The translations under genes and the position numbers were made by a program. A model generated the notes under the pieces. That model worked only from the letters and a program-made list of their open reading frames with translations, made no database searches and was not told where the DNA came from. A DNA stretch of 10,775 bases from positions 1 to 10,775 of the forward strand of contig DEIW01000069.1 in NCBI GenBank assembly GCA_002352705.1. Direction: 5' to 3'. The DNA is from Bacteroidales bacterium UBA2764. GTDB lineage: Bacteria; Bacteroidota; Bacteroidia; Bacteroidales; Paludibacteraceae. This document shows positions 1 through 7,504 of the stretch, piece by piece; positions within the stretch are counted from its first letter, which is position 1, and every line of letters starts with the position of its first letter.

Positions 1-333
1 ATTCTTGCTGTCCTCGGGATCCTGAGGCAGGAGTTGGAGTTTGAGTTCCTCCTCCAGTTTGGGAATCTGCGGTTCGAGTTCGTCTATCTCCGCCTTCGCC
101 ATTTCTTTGAGGTCAGCGTCGGATTCATTGAAAAAGAGGTCTTTGGCATCCTGCAGATTAGTAACCGCTTTCTTATAACGTTCGGCAACCGCCAACACGC
201 GTTCCAAATCATGGTACTCGCGATTGAGGCGCACATATCGAGCCTGATCCGCTATCACGGCTGGATCAGTGATAAGGAGACTGACCTCATGAAACTTAGC
301 TTCCAGACCGTCTATTTTTGAGAGAATATCCAT
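1..333 (-). CDS. prfA: Peptide chain release factor 1 (RF1), N-terminal part, cut by the window edge
   Basis: This is the first 111 codons of RF1, running off the left edge without a stop. RF1 recognises UAA and UAG in the ribosomal A site and triggers peptide release through its GGQ domain, which lies outside the window. What is visible is the N-terminal helical domain: an opening MDILSKIDGL, a YVRLNREYHDLE segment around residues 33-44, a charged coiled-coil-like stretch at residues 60-100, and LLPQDPEDSKN at 101-111. That last stretch is the family signature just before the conserved GTGG-containing region. The ATG at 331-333 was chosen because it gives the usual RF1 start and lies 20 bp after the folD stop. 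The gene is last in the visible operon. It could be confused with RF2, but the ITDPAVIAD and LLPxDPED signatures favour RF1. The family call is firm; completeness cannot be judged. Confidence 0.93.
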   Translation of the reverse strand, partial: MDILSKIDGLEAKFHEVSLLITDPAVIADQARYVRLNREYHDLERVLAVAERYKKAVTNLQDAKDLFFNESDADLKEMAKAEIDELEPQIPKLEEELKLQLLPQDPEDSKN

Positions 334-353
334 TGGGTTGAAGGGTTTATTGG

Positions 354-1274
354 TTAAGCGCTTTGCTGTTGATTCATTGATGCGGTATATGCCTGGAGGG
401 TGTTCTGAAGGAGCGAGACGATCGTCATAGGTCCTACTCCTCCCGGAACAGGAGTTATATAAGCGGCTTTCGGTGCCACCTGCTCAAAATCCACATCTCC
501 GACCAGACGGTATCCGCGCGGAGAAGCAGGGTCGTCAATGCGGTTGATACCTACATCAATAACGGTAACACCCTCCTTCACCATATCCGCCGTCAGCAGT
601 TTAGGACAGCCCGCCGCTACAATGATGATATCCGCGGTACGGCAGATAGAAGCCAAGTCACGTGTCTTGGAATGGCATATAGTTACCGTAGCGTCTCCCA
701 GCGAGGCAGCGGACATTCCGGGTAAAGAGAGATAAGGACGCTGCATCAATAACATAGCGATAGGTTTGCCTACGATATTCGACCGTCCGATGACTACCAC
801 ATGCTTGCCCTCAGTCCGGATAGCATATCGCGCCAGCAGTTCTCTGATACCCCTCGGAGTAGCAGAAACGATGGAAGGCAGCCCTTGTACGGTCCGTCCT
901 ACGTTAGCCGGAGTGAGTCCGTCCACATCCTTGTGAAAATCAATGGCAGAGAGAACAGCCGATTCATTGATATGTTCCGGTAGCGGGAGTTGTACGATAA
1001 AACCGTCCACCATAGGGTCCGTATTCAATCGCTGTACCTCTTGAATAAGCTGTTGTTCCGTCACGTCTGATTCGAAAGCAATCCGTTCCGCCTCCACTCC
1101 AACCTCTGCACATGCCTTCATCTTATTGGCCACATATGTCTCCGACGCAGGGTTGTGTCCTACGATTATGATGGCAAGTTTTGGAGCGCGAAGACCTCTT
1201 TTGGTTATCTCGGATATTTGTTCGCGCAACTCGCAACGAATAGTCTGAGCTGTTTGTTTACCGTCTAAAATCAT
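354..1274 (-). CDS. folD: Bifunctional methylenetetrahydrofolate dehydrogenase / methenyltetrahydrofolate cyclohydrolase (FolD)
   Basis: FolD is a cytosolic enzyme that interconverts 5,10-methylene-THF and 10-formyl-THF using NADP, supplying formyl groups for purines and for initiator fMet-tRNA. The 306-residue product is full length (family usually about 285-300). Visible signatures are YVANKMKAC at 47-55 with the catalytic lysine K51, QLPLP at 95-99, DVDG at 117-120, the nucleotide-binding GRSNIVGKP at 163-171, and TPVPGGVGPMT at 274-284. A loop of about a dozen extra residues (roughly 179-192) lies between the nucleotide-binding motif and the VTICHS strand. The usual PCTPxG motif reads SATPRG here (137-142), which I believe is common in Bacteroidota. 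The ATG overlaps the stop of the upstream gene by 4 bp (ATGA), so the start is well supported and translational coupling is likely. Confidence 0.96.
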   Translation of the reverse strand: MILDGKQTAQTIRCELREQISEITKRGLRAPKLAIIIVGHNPASETYVANKMKACAEVGVEAERIAFESDVTEQQLIQEVQRLNTDPMVDGFIVQLPLPEHINESAVLSAIDFHKDVDGLTPANVGRTVQGLPSIVSATPRGIRELLARYAIRTEGKHVVVIGRSNIVGKPIAMLLMQRPYLSLPGMSAASLGDATVTICHSKTRDLASICRTADIIIVAAGCPKLLTADMVKEGVTVIDVGINRIDDPASPRGYRLVGDVDFEQVAPKAAYITPVPGGVGPMTIVSLLQNTLQAYTASMNQQQSA

Positions 1275-1777
1275 TCATTCTGAAGTTTTTCATCGTTCTT
1301 TTTAGACTGGCGCCACCGTTTGAAGTTACGCCAGATATCTTTCCATTCCCGCTGGGTGATATACCATTTGTTTTCTCTGCGTGGCGGACGATAGACCGCG
1401 CGTGTCTCGATTTGCACCTTGTGACGGATGGAATCCAGATTGGCCGCCTGCGAGAGACTGTCCGCCAGAAGAAGGGCGTCCTGTTCCTCCGCCTTATGGA
1501 TACGCAGTTCGTCCACCTTCAACTCGGTAGCAGGATCATCATTAGGCATAGCACGGAGTTCGTTTACAAACATCATCACCAGCTTATATGCTCCGAACCC
1601 CAACACGGCGACTATGACAAGCACCAAACCATAATAGGCTTGTTTGTCATGCATTCCCATCCATCCCCGCCACGAATCAGAGGTACGCTTTCCCGAGGAA
1701 TGGGAATGATGATGGTGGTGGTTGTGTTTCTTAGCCTCTCCCCACCCCGGCTGATATGTCTTGGGTGATTGGTCCAT
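1271..1777 (-). CDS. Hypothetical His-rich single-span membrane protein between ffh and folD
   Basis: I do not recognise a family for this 168-residue protein. It has a soluble N-terminus with a histidine cluster (seven His within residues 18-26, as H-N-H5-S-H), then a Trp-rich stretch (W36, W39). One clear hydrophobic segment follows at about 48-71. After it come an acidic, heptad-like region (about 79-125) and a strongly basic, Trp-rich tail (about 127-161, with WYITQREW and WRNFKRWRQ). It is reliably a gene: its start overlaps the ffh stop by 1 bp (TAATG) and its stop overlaps the folD start by 4 bp. The basic residues on the C-terminal side make the orientation ambiguous, because both flanks carry charges. 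The His cluster could bind metal ions, which would be noteworthy in an operon with mntP, but this is inference only; it may simply be a polar low-complexity tract. Confidence 0.85.
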   Translation of the reverse strand: MDQSPKTYQPGWGEAKKHNHHHHHSHSSGKRTSDSWRGWMGMHDKQAYYGLVLVIVAVLGFGAYKLVMMFVNELRAMPNDDPATELKVDELRIHKAEEQDALLLADSLSQAANLDSIRHKVQIETRAVYRPPRRENKWYITQREWKDIWRNFKRWRQSKKNDEKLQNE

Positions 1778-3081
1778 TAGCGTCTTTTGCCGGACATCTG
1801 TTGTACTTTACGCATCATCTTGGAGGTCTGCTCAAACTGCTTAAGGAAGCGGTTGAGTTCCACGATAGTCACTCCGGCACCCTTGGCAATACGGTTCTTT
1901 CGGCTGCCGTTGAGCAAGGCGGGGTTAGAGCGCTCTGCAGGAGTCATGGAGTTAATCATTGCTTCAATTGGCTTGAAGGCATCGTCACTTATTTCTACAC
2001 CTTTGAGAGCCTTGTCCATGCCCGGGATCATCCCCATCAGGTCTTTCATCGAGCCCATCTTCTTGATCTGATTGAGCTGGCCGATGAAATCATTGAAGTC
2101 AAACTGGTTCTTGGCAATCTTCTTGGAGATACGTCGCGCCTCGGCTTCGTCATACTGCTCCTGAGCCCTCTCGACGAGCGAGACGACATCACCCATACCG
2201 AGGATACGGTCTGCCATACGCGCCGGATGAAAGACATCAAGAGCCTCCATCTTCTCACCCGTACCGATGAACTTGATAGGTTTGTTAACCACCGAGCGTA
2301 TAGAGAGTGCAGCACCGCCGCGAGCGTCACCATCCAGCTTGGTCAGTACCACACCGTCAAAATCCAGACGGTCGTTGAATTCTTTAGCCGTATTCACGGC
2401 ATCCTGACCGGTCATGGCATCCACCACAAAGAGCGTCTCGGACGGCTTGATAGTGTTCTTGATGGCTGCTATCTCGTTCATCATCTGTTCGTCCACAGCA
2501 AGACGTCCGGCTGTATCGACAATCACTACGTCATACCCCATTCTCTTGGCTTCCGTGACAGCCTCCTGGGCTTTCTTCACAGGGTCCGACTGGTTCTCCG
2601 CTGTATAGACGAAAGCATTGATTTGCTCGCCTAAGACCTTCAGTTGCTCGATTGCCGCAGGACGGTACACGTCACACGCCACAAGCATGACGCGCTTGTT
2701 CTTCTTGGTTTGCAGATAGTTCGCCAGTTTGGAGGCGAAAGTGGTTTTACCGCTACCTTGCAGACCTGCCATCAGGATGACTGCCGGGGTGCCGCTAAGG
2801 TTGATTTCTTGCGTCTCACCGCCCATCAGAGCTGCCAGTTCGTCATGGGTAATCTTCACCATCAACTGGCCCGGACGAACGGCATTGATGACATTCTGAC
2901 CAAGGGCTTTTTCCTTGACTTGGTCGGTAAACTGCTTGGCTGTCTTGTAGTTCACATCCGCCTCAAGCAGTGCCTTACGGATATCCTTGACGGTCTCCGC
3001 AATATTGATTTCGGTAATACGGCCCTCACCCTTCAGGATCTTGAATGACCGCTCTAATCGTTCTGATAAGTTATCAAACAT
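1777..3081 (-). CDS. ffh: Signal recognition particle GTPase Ffh (SRP54 homologue)
   Basis: Ffh binds 4.5S SRP RNA and the signal sequences of nascent membrane proteins, and docks them at the membrane through its GTPase partner FtsY. The 434-residue product is full length. The N domain covers about 1-90. The G domain covers about 95-295, with GLQGSGKTT at 106-114 (P-loop), DTAGRL at 189-194 and TKLDGDARGG at 247-256. The junction GTGEKxExLDVFHPxRMADRILGMGD is at 273-298. The M domain covers about 300-434 and is methionine-rich, with a KKMGSMKDLMGMIPGM stretch at 340-355 and the RNA-binding SRKNRIAKGAG at 393-403. The start lies 22 bp after the metallophosphoesterase stop, and the stop TAA overlaps the next ATG by 1 bp. 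No Bacteroides-type promoter is visible in the 22-bp gap, so it is probably read from upstream. Confidence 0.98.
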   Translation of the reverse strand: MFDNLSERLERSFKILKGEGRITEINIAETVKDIRKALLEADVNYKTAKQFTDQVKEKALGQNVINAVRPGQLMVKITHDELAALMGGETQEINLSGTPAVILMAGLQGSGKTTFASKLANYLQTKKNKRVMLVACDVYRPAAIEQLKVLGEQINAFVYTAENQSDPVKKAQEAVTEAKRMGYDVVIVDTAGRLAVDEQMMNEIAAIKNTIKPSETLFVVDAMTGQDAVNTAKEFNDRLDFDGVVLTKLDGDARGGAALSIRSVVNKPIKFIGTGEKMEALDVFHPARMADRILGMGDVVSLVERAQEQYDEAEARRISKKIAKNQFDFNDFIGQLNQIKKMGSMKDLMGMIPGMDKALKGVEISDDAFKPIEAMINSMTPAERSNPALLNGSRKNRIAKGAGVTIVELNRFLKQFEQTSKMMRKVQQMSGKRR

Positions 3082-3103
3082 TGTATAGTAAATTTTATTA
3101 TTC

Positions 3104-4648
3104 TCATTGGATTTGTTGTCCCTGCATCGTAAACACCTTCTCTCCGCGGAGTATCAGGAGCTGCCCGTTGCGGAATACTTTCACCGCTTTCTCCGGTGCC
3201 TCGGTATGTTCGATAGCCTGAGGAGATACATTATTGACAGCCAGACGTATATGGAGGTCGTCTGTTCTATCGGGAGCCTCGGAGGTATACTGAGTCTTGT
3301 CCTCTACGAGGGATTGCACAGGAATCTCTGCCAGAGACAGAGCAAATTTGGTGATGATGGTTCCCATTGTGTATTTGATTGTTAGGTCTGCCGATAGTGC
3401 TTCGTCTATCATATTCTCCATGCCGGTATAAACCTCTTGCGCAAGAGAGTCTGCTTTCGGGTTCTCCGGTTCGTTGGCTTCGGAATGAAGGAGGTACAGT
3501 TCTACTATAGTAGAGCCTAAGTGCTTCTCTACAAGCGCCACTTTCGCCGAGTCGGTCTTTGGGATACACTTGTCGAACAATCTATTAGCCAGCGTCTCGC
3601 CGAACTGGCTGACGACCATCGCTTTTGCCTCATCGGCTTTGTTCCAAAGGCGCAAGGACATCTGAGGAATCATTGCTTGTGCATGCTCTGCCATCCATTG
3701 ACGGCTGTACGGCAGCAAGTCAGGGCGGGTAGCGAGTGCCATGATATCTTCGGTCTCTACCTCCACGGCCTTACGGTCATGTGAGAGCGTCAACCAACGG
3801 TAGGGACATGGATACGTGATAGGCGAACCGGTTGTGATTTCCACGATGCTGTCCTGTCCGGCACGATAAGTCGTGATACCATTGATATGGAAATGGCCTG
3901 TGAGGACAAGATGCACGCCGTGCAGCATAAGGCTGTCACGGACAGCTTCTGCGTTCTTCAGACGGCAGGAACTCTCCAGACGGCTCTGACCGTCAAAATG
4001 CTCCAATATCTGCCAGTGACACATTGCGATAATCGTGTTATTCTTCGCCTTTGCGATGTCTGCTTGCGCTAAGACCCATGCCAAAGTCTGGTCTGTCAAC
4101 CATCCTGTAGCAGCCGACTTATGGGTGCCGTCCACGCCCAGCACTGTCAATCCGGGGAGCGGTTCTGCCGCATAGGAATGGGAGTTAGGGTCCTTGGCAG
4201 TGACATTCGAATAAACGAAATCATACGTACTCTCCCACTGGCTGTCCAAGAGGCTGTCTACCGCCACCTTCCGGTCTCCGTAATATGCGTATGCCTTACC
4301 GCCGATATCATGATTACCAGGGATGACAAGCGTGCGGATACCTGCTTCCTGCAATGCCTTGAGCGAGTTGGCCACCAGTTCGTGACTGGCTTTCTCACTG
4401 TCCTTGGTCAGATCACCGGGAATAAGGAGTAACTCAGGACGATACTTCATCGCCGTATCCATCATAGCTACCCATGCCGCTTCGCTCAGGTCAAGCATCT
4501 TGCGCTGGGAGCCCATCATGTCATCGAAGGCTTTACCTTCCTGAACCAAAGACTGTGCCAACACATGAGGGTCAGCCACTACCATAATCTTCTCTTGTGC
4601 CCAACAAAGACAAGGCACCAATGCTGCAAATAAGAAAAACTTTTTCAT
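3104..4648 (-). CDS. Secreted calcineurin-like metallophosphoesterase
   Basis: This is a 514-residue exported phosphoesterase. An N-terminal type I signal peptide (MKKFFLFAALVPCLCWA, likely cut before Q18) sends it across the inner membrane. The catalytic domain (about 20-300) has the two-metal calcineurin-like ligand set: DPH at 26-28, GD at 78-79 followed by LTKD, GNHD at 111-114, the histidine of CHWQ (H211) and GHFH at 251-254. The substrate cannot be told from sequence. Residues about 310-470 form a helical region I do not recognise. The last 25-30 residues (NGQLLILRGEKVFTMQGQ, then IQ) resemble the short strand-rich tails at the C-terminus of many secreted Bacteroidales proteins, possibly related to type IX sorting domains; this is inference. 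It starts 3 bp after the stop of the transporter fusion, with an AGGA just upstream of the ATG. Both proteins act outside the cytoplasm. Confidence 0.92.
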   Translation of the reverse strand: MKKFFLFAALVPCLCWAQEKIMVVADPHVLAQSLVQEGKAFDDMMGSQRKMLDLSEAAWVAMMDTAMKYRPELLLIPGDLTKDSEKASHELVANSLKALQEAGIRTLVIPGNHDIGGKAYAYYGDRKVAVDSLLDSQWESTYDFVYSNVTAKDPNSHSYAAEPLPGLTVLGVDGTHKSAATGWLTDQTLAWVLAQADIAKAKNNTIIAMCHWQILEHFDGQSRLESSCRLKNAEAVRDSLMLHGVHLVLTGHFHINGITTYRAGQDSIVEITTGSPITYPCPYRWLTLSHDRKAVEVETEDIMALATRPDLLPYSRQWMAEHAQAMIPQMSLRLWNKADEAKAMVVSQFGETLANRLFDKCIPKTDSAKVALVEKHLGSTIVELYLLHSEANEPENPKADSLAQEVYTGMENMIDEALSADLTIKYTMGTIITKFALSLAEIPVQSLVEDKTQYTSEAPDRTDDLHIRLAVNNVSPQAIEHTEAPEKAVKVFRNGQLLILRGEKVFTMQGQQIQ

Positions 4649-4651
4649 ATC

Positions 4652-7504
4652 CTATTGTATTAATATCTCTACACGTCTGTTGAGGGCACGCCCTTCTTCC
4701 GTATCATTGGAAGCCACAGGCATAGTATCTCCATACCCGAAGGCTTGTATCTTCTCCTCTTGGCATCCGAAAGCCATGAGTTGGCGTTTTACAGACTCAG
4801 CGCGGGCTTGAGAGAGCCGTTTGTTATCCTCCGGAGAGCCGATATTATCCGTATGTCCGGATAACCGCACTGTATATCCGTATGCTGTGATAAAAGAGGC
4901 AAGACGCTTGAGTTCCGGCAGAGAGGCCGGCATGATTACATCGCTGGCCGTCTCGAAGAGCAGATTATCTATAGCCACAGACTCATTAGGCCGGAGCACC
5001 GTGATAGACTCCGGGCGTTTGTCCTCCGGCAAAGTGATAGAATAGATATCATGTACCCGTCCCATCTTCCGGGCATAAAATGCCGTCTGTCCGTCTGCCG
5101 AGATTTTATACCAACAATCCCTTCCCGCCGTATTGATGTGCGGACCAAGGTTCTCCGGTTCTGACCAGCATGTCCAGCAGGTATCGCTCAACCGGCGGGA
5201 TATCCATACATCCAGTTCACCGTAGGTACCCTCTCTGTCCGAAGAGAAATAAAGGGTCTTCATATCCGGGTGAAGGAACGGCGAGCGCTCCATGCCCTCT
5301 GTATTGATAGTCTTTCCTATAGAGTACGGCTTGCCCCATCGTCCGGCACTGTCACGCTCGCTGATGAAGATATTCAGACTGGGCTTCTCTTCTCCCTCCG
5401 CCGGATAATTGGCAGCAAAGAGTAACGCCGAGCCATCCGCTGTAATCATCGCGTCAGCCTGCCAGTTACCGAGTTGCAGATAAGCGGGCAGAGGTCGAGG
5501 TTCTGTCCATCCCCGCGGACCTTTCACGGAAAAACACATCCGTCCTTCCACGAAGACCAGCATCGTCCTGCCGTCACCGGAGACAGAGGTGGGCGCCTCG
5601 TTACGATGAGGATTACTAAGAGCGGGAATACGTCTGGCATTGCCCCACTCTCCCGTACGGCGGTCACGATATGAGACATAGATATCCTCCGTGTAAGCGC
5701 CGTCCTCGCGGTTCAGACCTACGAAATAGAGCGTGTTGTCGTCCATACTCAGTGTAGGACCGTACTCCTCGCCCTGCGGCGTATTAATGGCAGCAGGGAG
5801 ACGAACAGGATGAATTGTGTCCGGCGCCGTAAACGAGCAGAAAATCAGTACCAACAACTGCGCCGTCATCACACGGAGGAAAGTAGTAAACGGATAGACC
5901 GTGGCATAACATACCGAAGCCTGGTTGTTCTCGCTCGAGAGAGACTGCGCATAAGGCAGAGACATGGCGGAAGTCATAGACCCTATCAACATACCGATAA
6001 CATTGAAATAATTCATTTTCAGTCCCTTGTAAGCAATAGAGCCGATGACAAGCAGCGGAATGATAGTCAAAAGGAATCCGTAACCTATCCATAGATAGCC
6101 GCCATTGACGAGTGTCGGTACAAAGCCCTCGCCTACCGAGAGCCCGAGAGCCGCCAGGAAAAGCGTCAGTCCTACCTGACGCAGCATCATGTTCGCAGAC
6201 GTGGTAGAGAAAGTCACGAGGTTATAATACGGTCCGTAATGACCGATAAGGATAGCCACTATCAGCGAACCGCCTACCAATCCCAGTTTGAAAGACTGCC
6301 CCATCCCCGGTAGAGGAATAGGCAACAGACCTACACAGATACCTATCACCATACCGAAGAATACCGGCAGAAGATGAGGCACATCCAGACGTTTGAGCTC
6401 GTTTCCGAACGTGTCTGCTACTTTACCTACATCCCGTTTATCACCTACCACCATCAGGCGGTCGCCTAACTGCAAAATCATATCATCGGTAGCCAGGAGG
6501 TCTATGCCGGCGCGATTGACACGCGTGATAGTAGCATGATATTGATGACGGAGATTGAACGAACGAATACGTTTGCCGTTACACTCCGGTTTGGTTACCG
6601 CAATGCGCCGGGAGATAAGGTGATCGGACTTCTCTTTCTGGACACGCAGGTCATAATCCTCCAATCGTCCCAAAAGCCGCAGAGCGGACAGATGCTGCTT
6701 GTCCGTCAGCACACGGATGGTATCGCCGTTACTGAACGTCGTCTGCTCGTTAATCAGTTCGTCCGAACCGTTCGGCCGGATGACACGGCTGACGACCATC
6801 TCCTTCACCGGGCATACCTGTTGCAGTTCACGGAGCGTCATCGTGCCCAACTGGGGGTTATTGAGTGTGATATCCACGCATAGCGGTTCCTCACTGTTCT
6901 CGGAAGCCGCTTCGCGGAGTCTCTTCTCCTCTTCCGGTAACTGAACACGGAAAGCATGGCGTATCAGTTCCATAGCCAGGATGACGCCTACTATACTAAG
7001 CGGGTACGCCACGGCATAGCCCGTAGCTATGTCCGGATTGTAAACGCCTTTGATATCATAATAAGCTTGCTGGACTGTTGCGAGAGAAGGTGTAGAGGTG
7101 GTAGCACCCGAAAGGATGCCCGCCATCGTACTCATATCAATCCCTGTGATATAATGGAGCACGATAGCACACACACAGCCTAACAGCACAACAGCCGCCG
7201 CTAACATATTCAGTTGCAAACTGCCTCTCTTGAACGGAGAGAAAGAAGGGCCGACCTGCAGACCTATCGAATAAACAAAGAGAATAAGACCGAAATCCTT
7301 GGCAAACTGAGCCACCGAATGGTCTATCTGTACCCCTAATGACGCCATGAAAATACCGACAAACAGCACCCATGTCACGCCCAACGAGAAAGACTTGATC
7401 TTTGCTTTCTCGCCCAGCCAGAGGCCTATAGTCATCACTATCGTCAGCCATAAGAGGGACTGCGTGATAGTCGGCGTAAAGAGGAAATGTACTATTGAGT
7501 TCAT
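4652..7504 (-). CDS. AspT/YidE/YbjL-type transporter fused to a PD40 beta-propeller and an OmpA peptidoglycan-binding domain
   Basis: This single 950-residue reading frame joins two proteins normally separate. Residues 1-556 are a complete Asp-Ala-exchanger-type transporter: an N-terminal membrane half (helices about 15-183, with GATTSTPSL at 133-141), a cytoplasmic loop at about 184-370 resembling two TrkA-C (RCK_C) regulatory domains, and a C-terminal membrane half (about 375-557, with SMTSAMSLPYA at 509-519). After the last helix, residues 565-825 are a PD40/WD40-like propeller with repeated YGPTLSMDDNTLYF- and HPDMKTLYFSSDREG-type blades. Residues 845-950 are an OmpA C-terminal domain with GHTDN at 883-887, the LSxxRAxxV helix at 897-905 and NRRVEI at 942-947. 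The ATG at 7502-7504 overlaps the cinA stop by 4 bp; the frame stays open upstream to 7588 but those residues lie inside cinA and look non-native. The transported substrate is unknown. AspT is reported to have its C-terminus outside, which would place the added domains in the periplasm. Confidence 0.93.
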   Translation of the reverse strand: MNSIVHFLFTPTITQSLLWLTIVMTIGLWLGEKAKIKSFSLGVTWVLFVGIFMASLGVQIDHSVAQFAKDFGLILFVYSIGLQVGPSFSPFKRGSLQLNMLAAAVVLLGCVCAIVLHYITGIDMSTMAGILSGATTSTPSLATVQQAYYDIKGVYNPDIATGYAVAYPLSIVGVILAMELIRHAFRVQLPEEEKRLREAASENSEEPLCVDITLNNPQLGTMTLRELQQVCPVKEMVVSRVIRPNGSDELINEQTTFSNGDTIRVLTDKQHLSALRLLGRLEDYDLRVQKEKSDHLISRRIAVTKPECNGKRIRSFNLRHQYHATITRVNRAGIDLLATDDMILQLGDRLMVVGDKRDVGKVADTFGNELKRLDVPHLLPVFFGMVIGICVGLLPIPLPGMGQSFKLGLVGGSLIVAILIGHYGPYYNLVTFSTTSANMMLRQVGLTLFLAALGLSVGEGFVPTLVNGGYLWIGYGFLLTIIPLLVIGSIAYKGLKMNYFNVIGMLIGSMTSAMSLPYAQSLSSENNQASVCYATVYPFTTFLRVMTAQLLVLIFCSFTAPDTIHPVRLPAAINTPQGEEYGPTLSMDDNTLYFVGLNREDGAYTEDIYVSYRDRRTGEWGNARRIPALSNPHRNEAPTSVSGDGRTMLVFVEGRMCFSVKGPRGWTEPRPLPAYLQLGNWQADAMITADGSALLFAANYPAEGEEKPSLNIFISERDSAGRWGKPYSIGKTINTEGMERSPFLHPDMKTLYFSSDREGTYGELDVWISRRLSDTCWTCWSEPENLGPHINTAGRDCWYKISADGQTAFYARKMGRVHDIYSITLPEDKRPESITVLRPNESVAIDNLLFETASDVIMPASLPELKRLASFITAYGYTVRLSGHTDNIGSPEDNKRLSQARAESVKRQLMAFGCQEEKIQAFGYGDTMPVASNDTEEGRALNRRVEILIQ

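Noticed and set aside
34..321. Plus-strand open frame of 95 codons at the left end
   Set aside because: The opposite strand encodes a clear RF1 N-terminus over the same bases, so this is a shadow.
1756..2634. Long plus-strand open frame (292 codons) opposite ffh
   Set aside because: It is antisense to the conserved ffh frame, has no recognisable domain, and its openness follows from codon bias of the opposite strand.
3082..3103. Separate promoter for ffh
   Set aside because: The gap is A/T-rich but has no TAnnTTTG element and is only 22 bp.
5784..6094. Overlapping open frames of about 100 codons on both strands within the transporter region
   Set aside because: They are alternate frames of the transporter membrane domain and show no family features.
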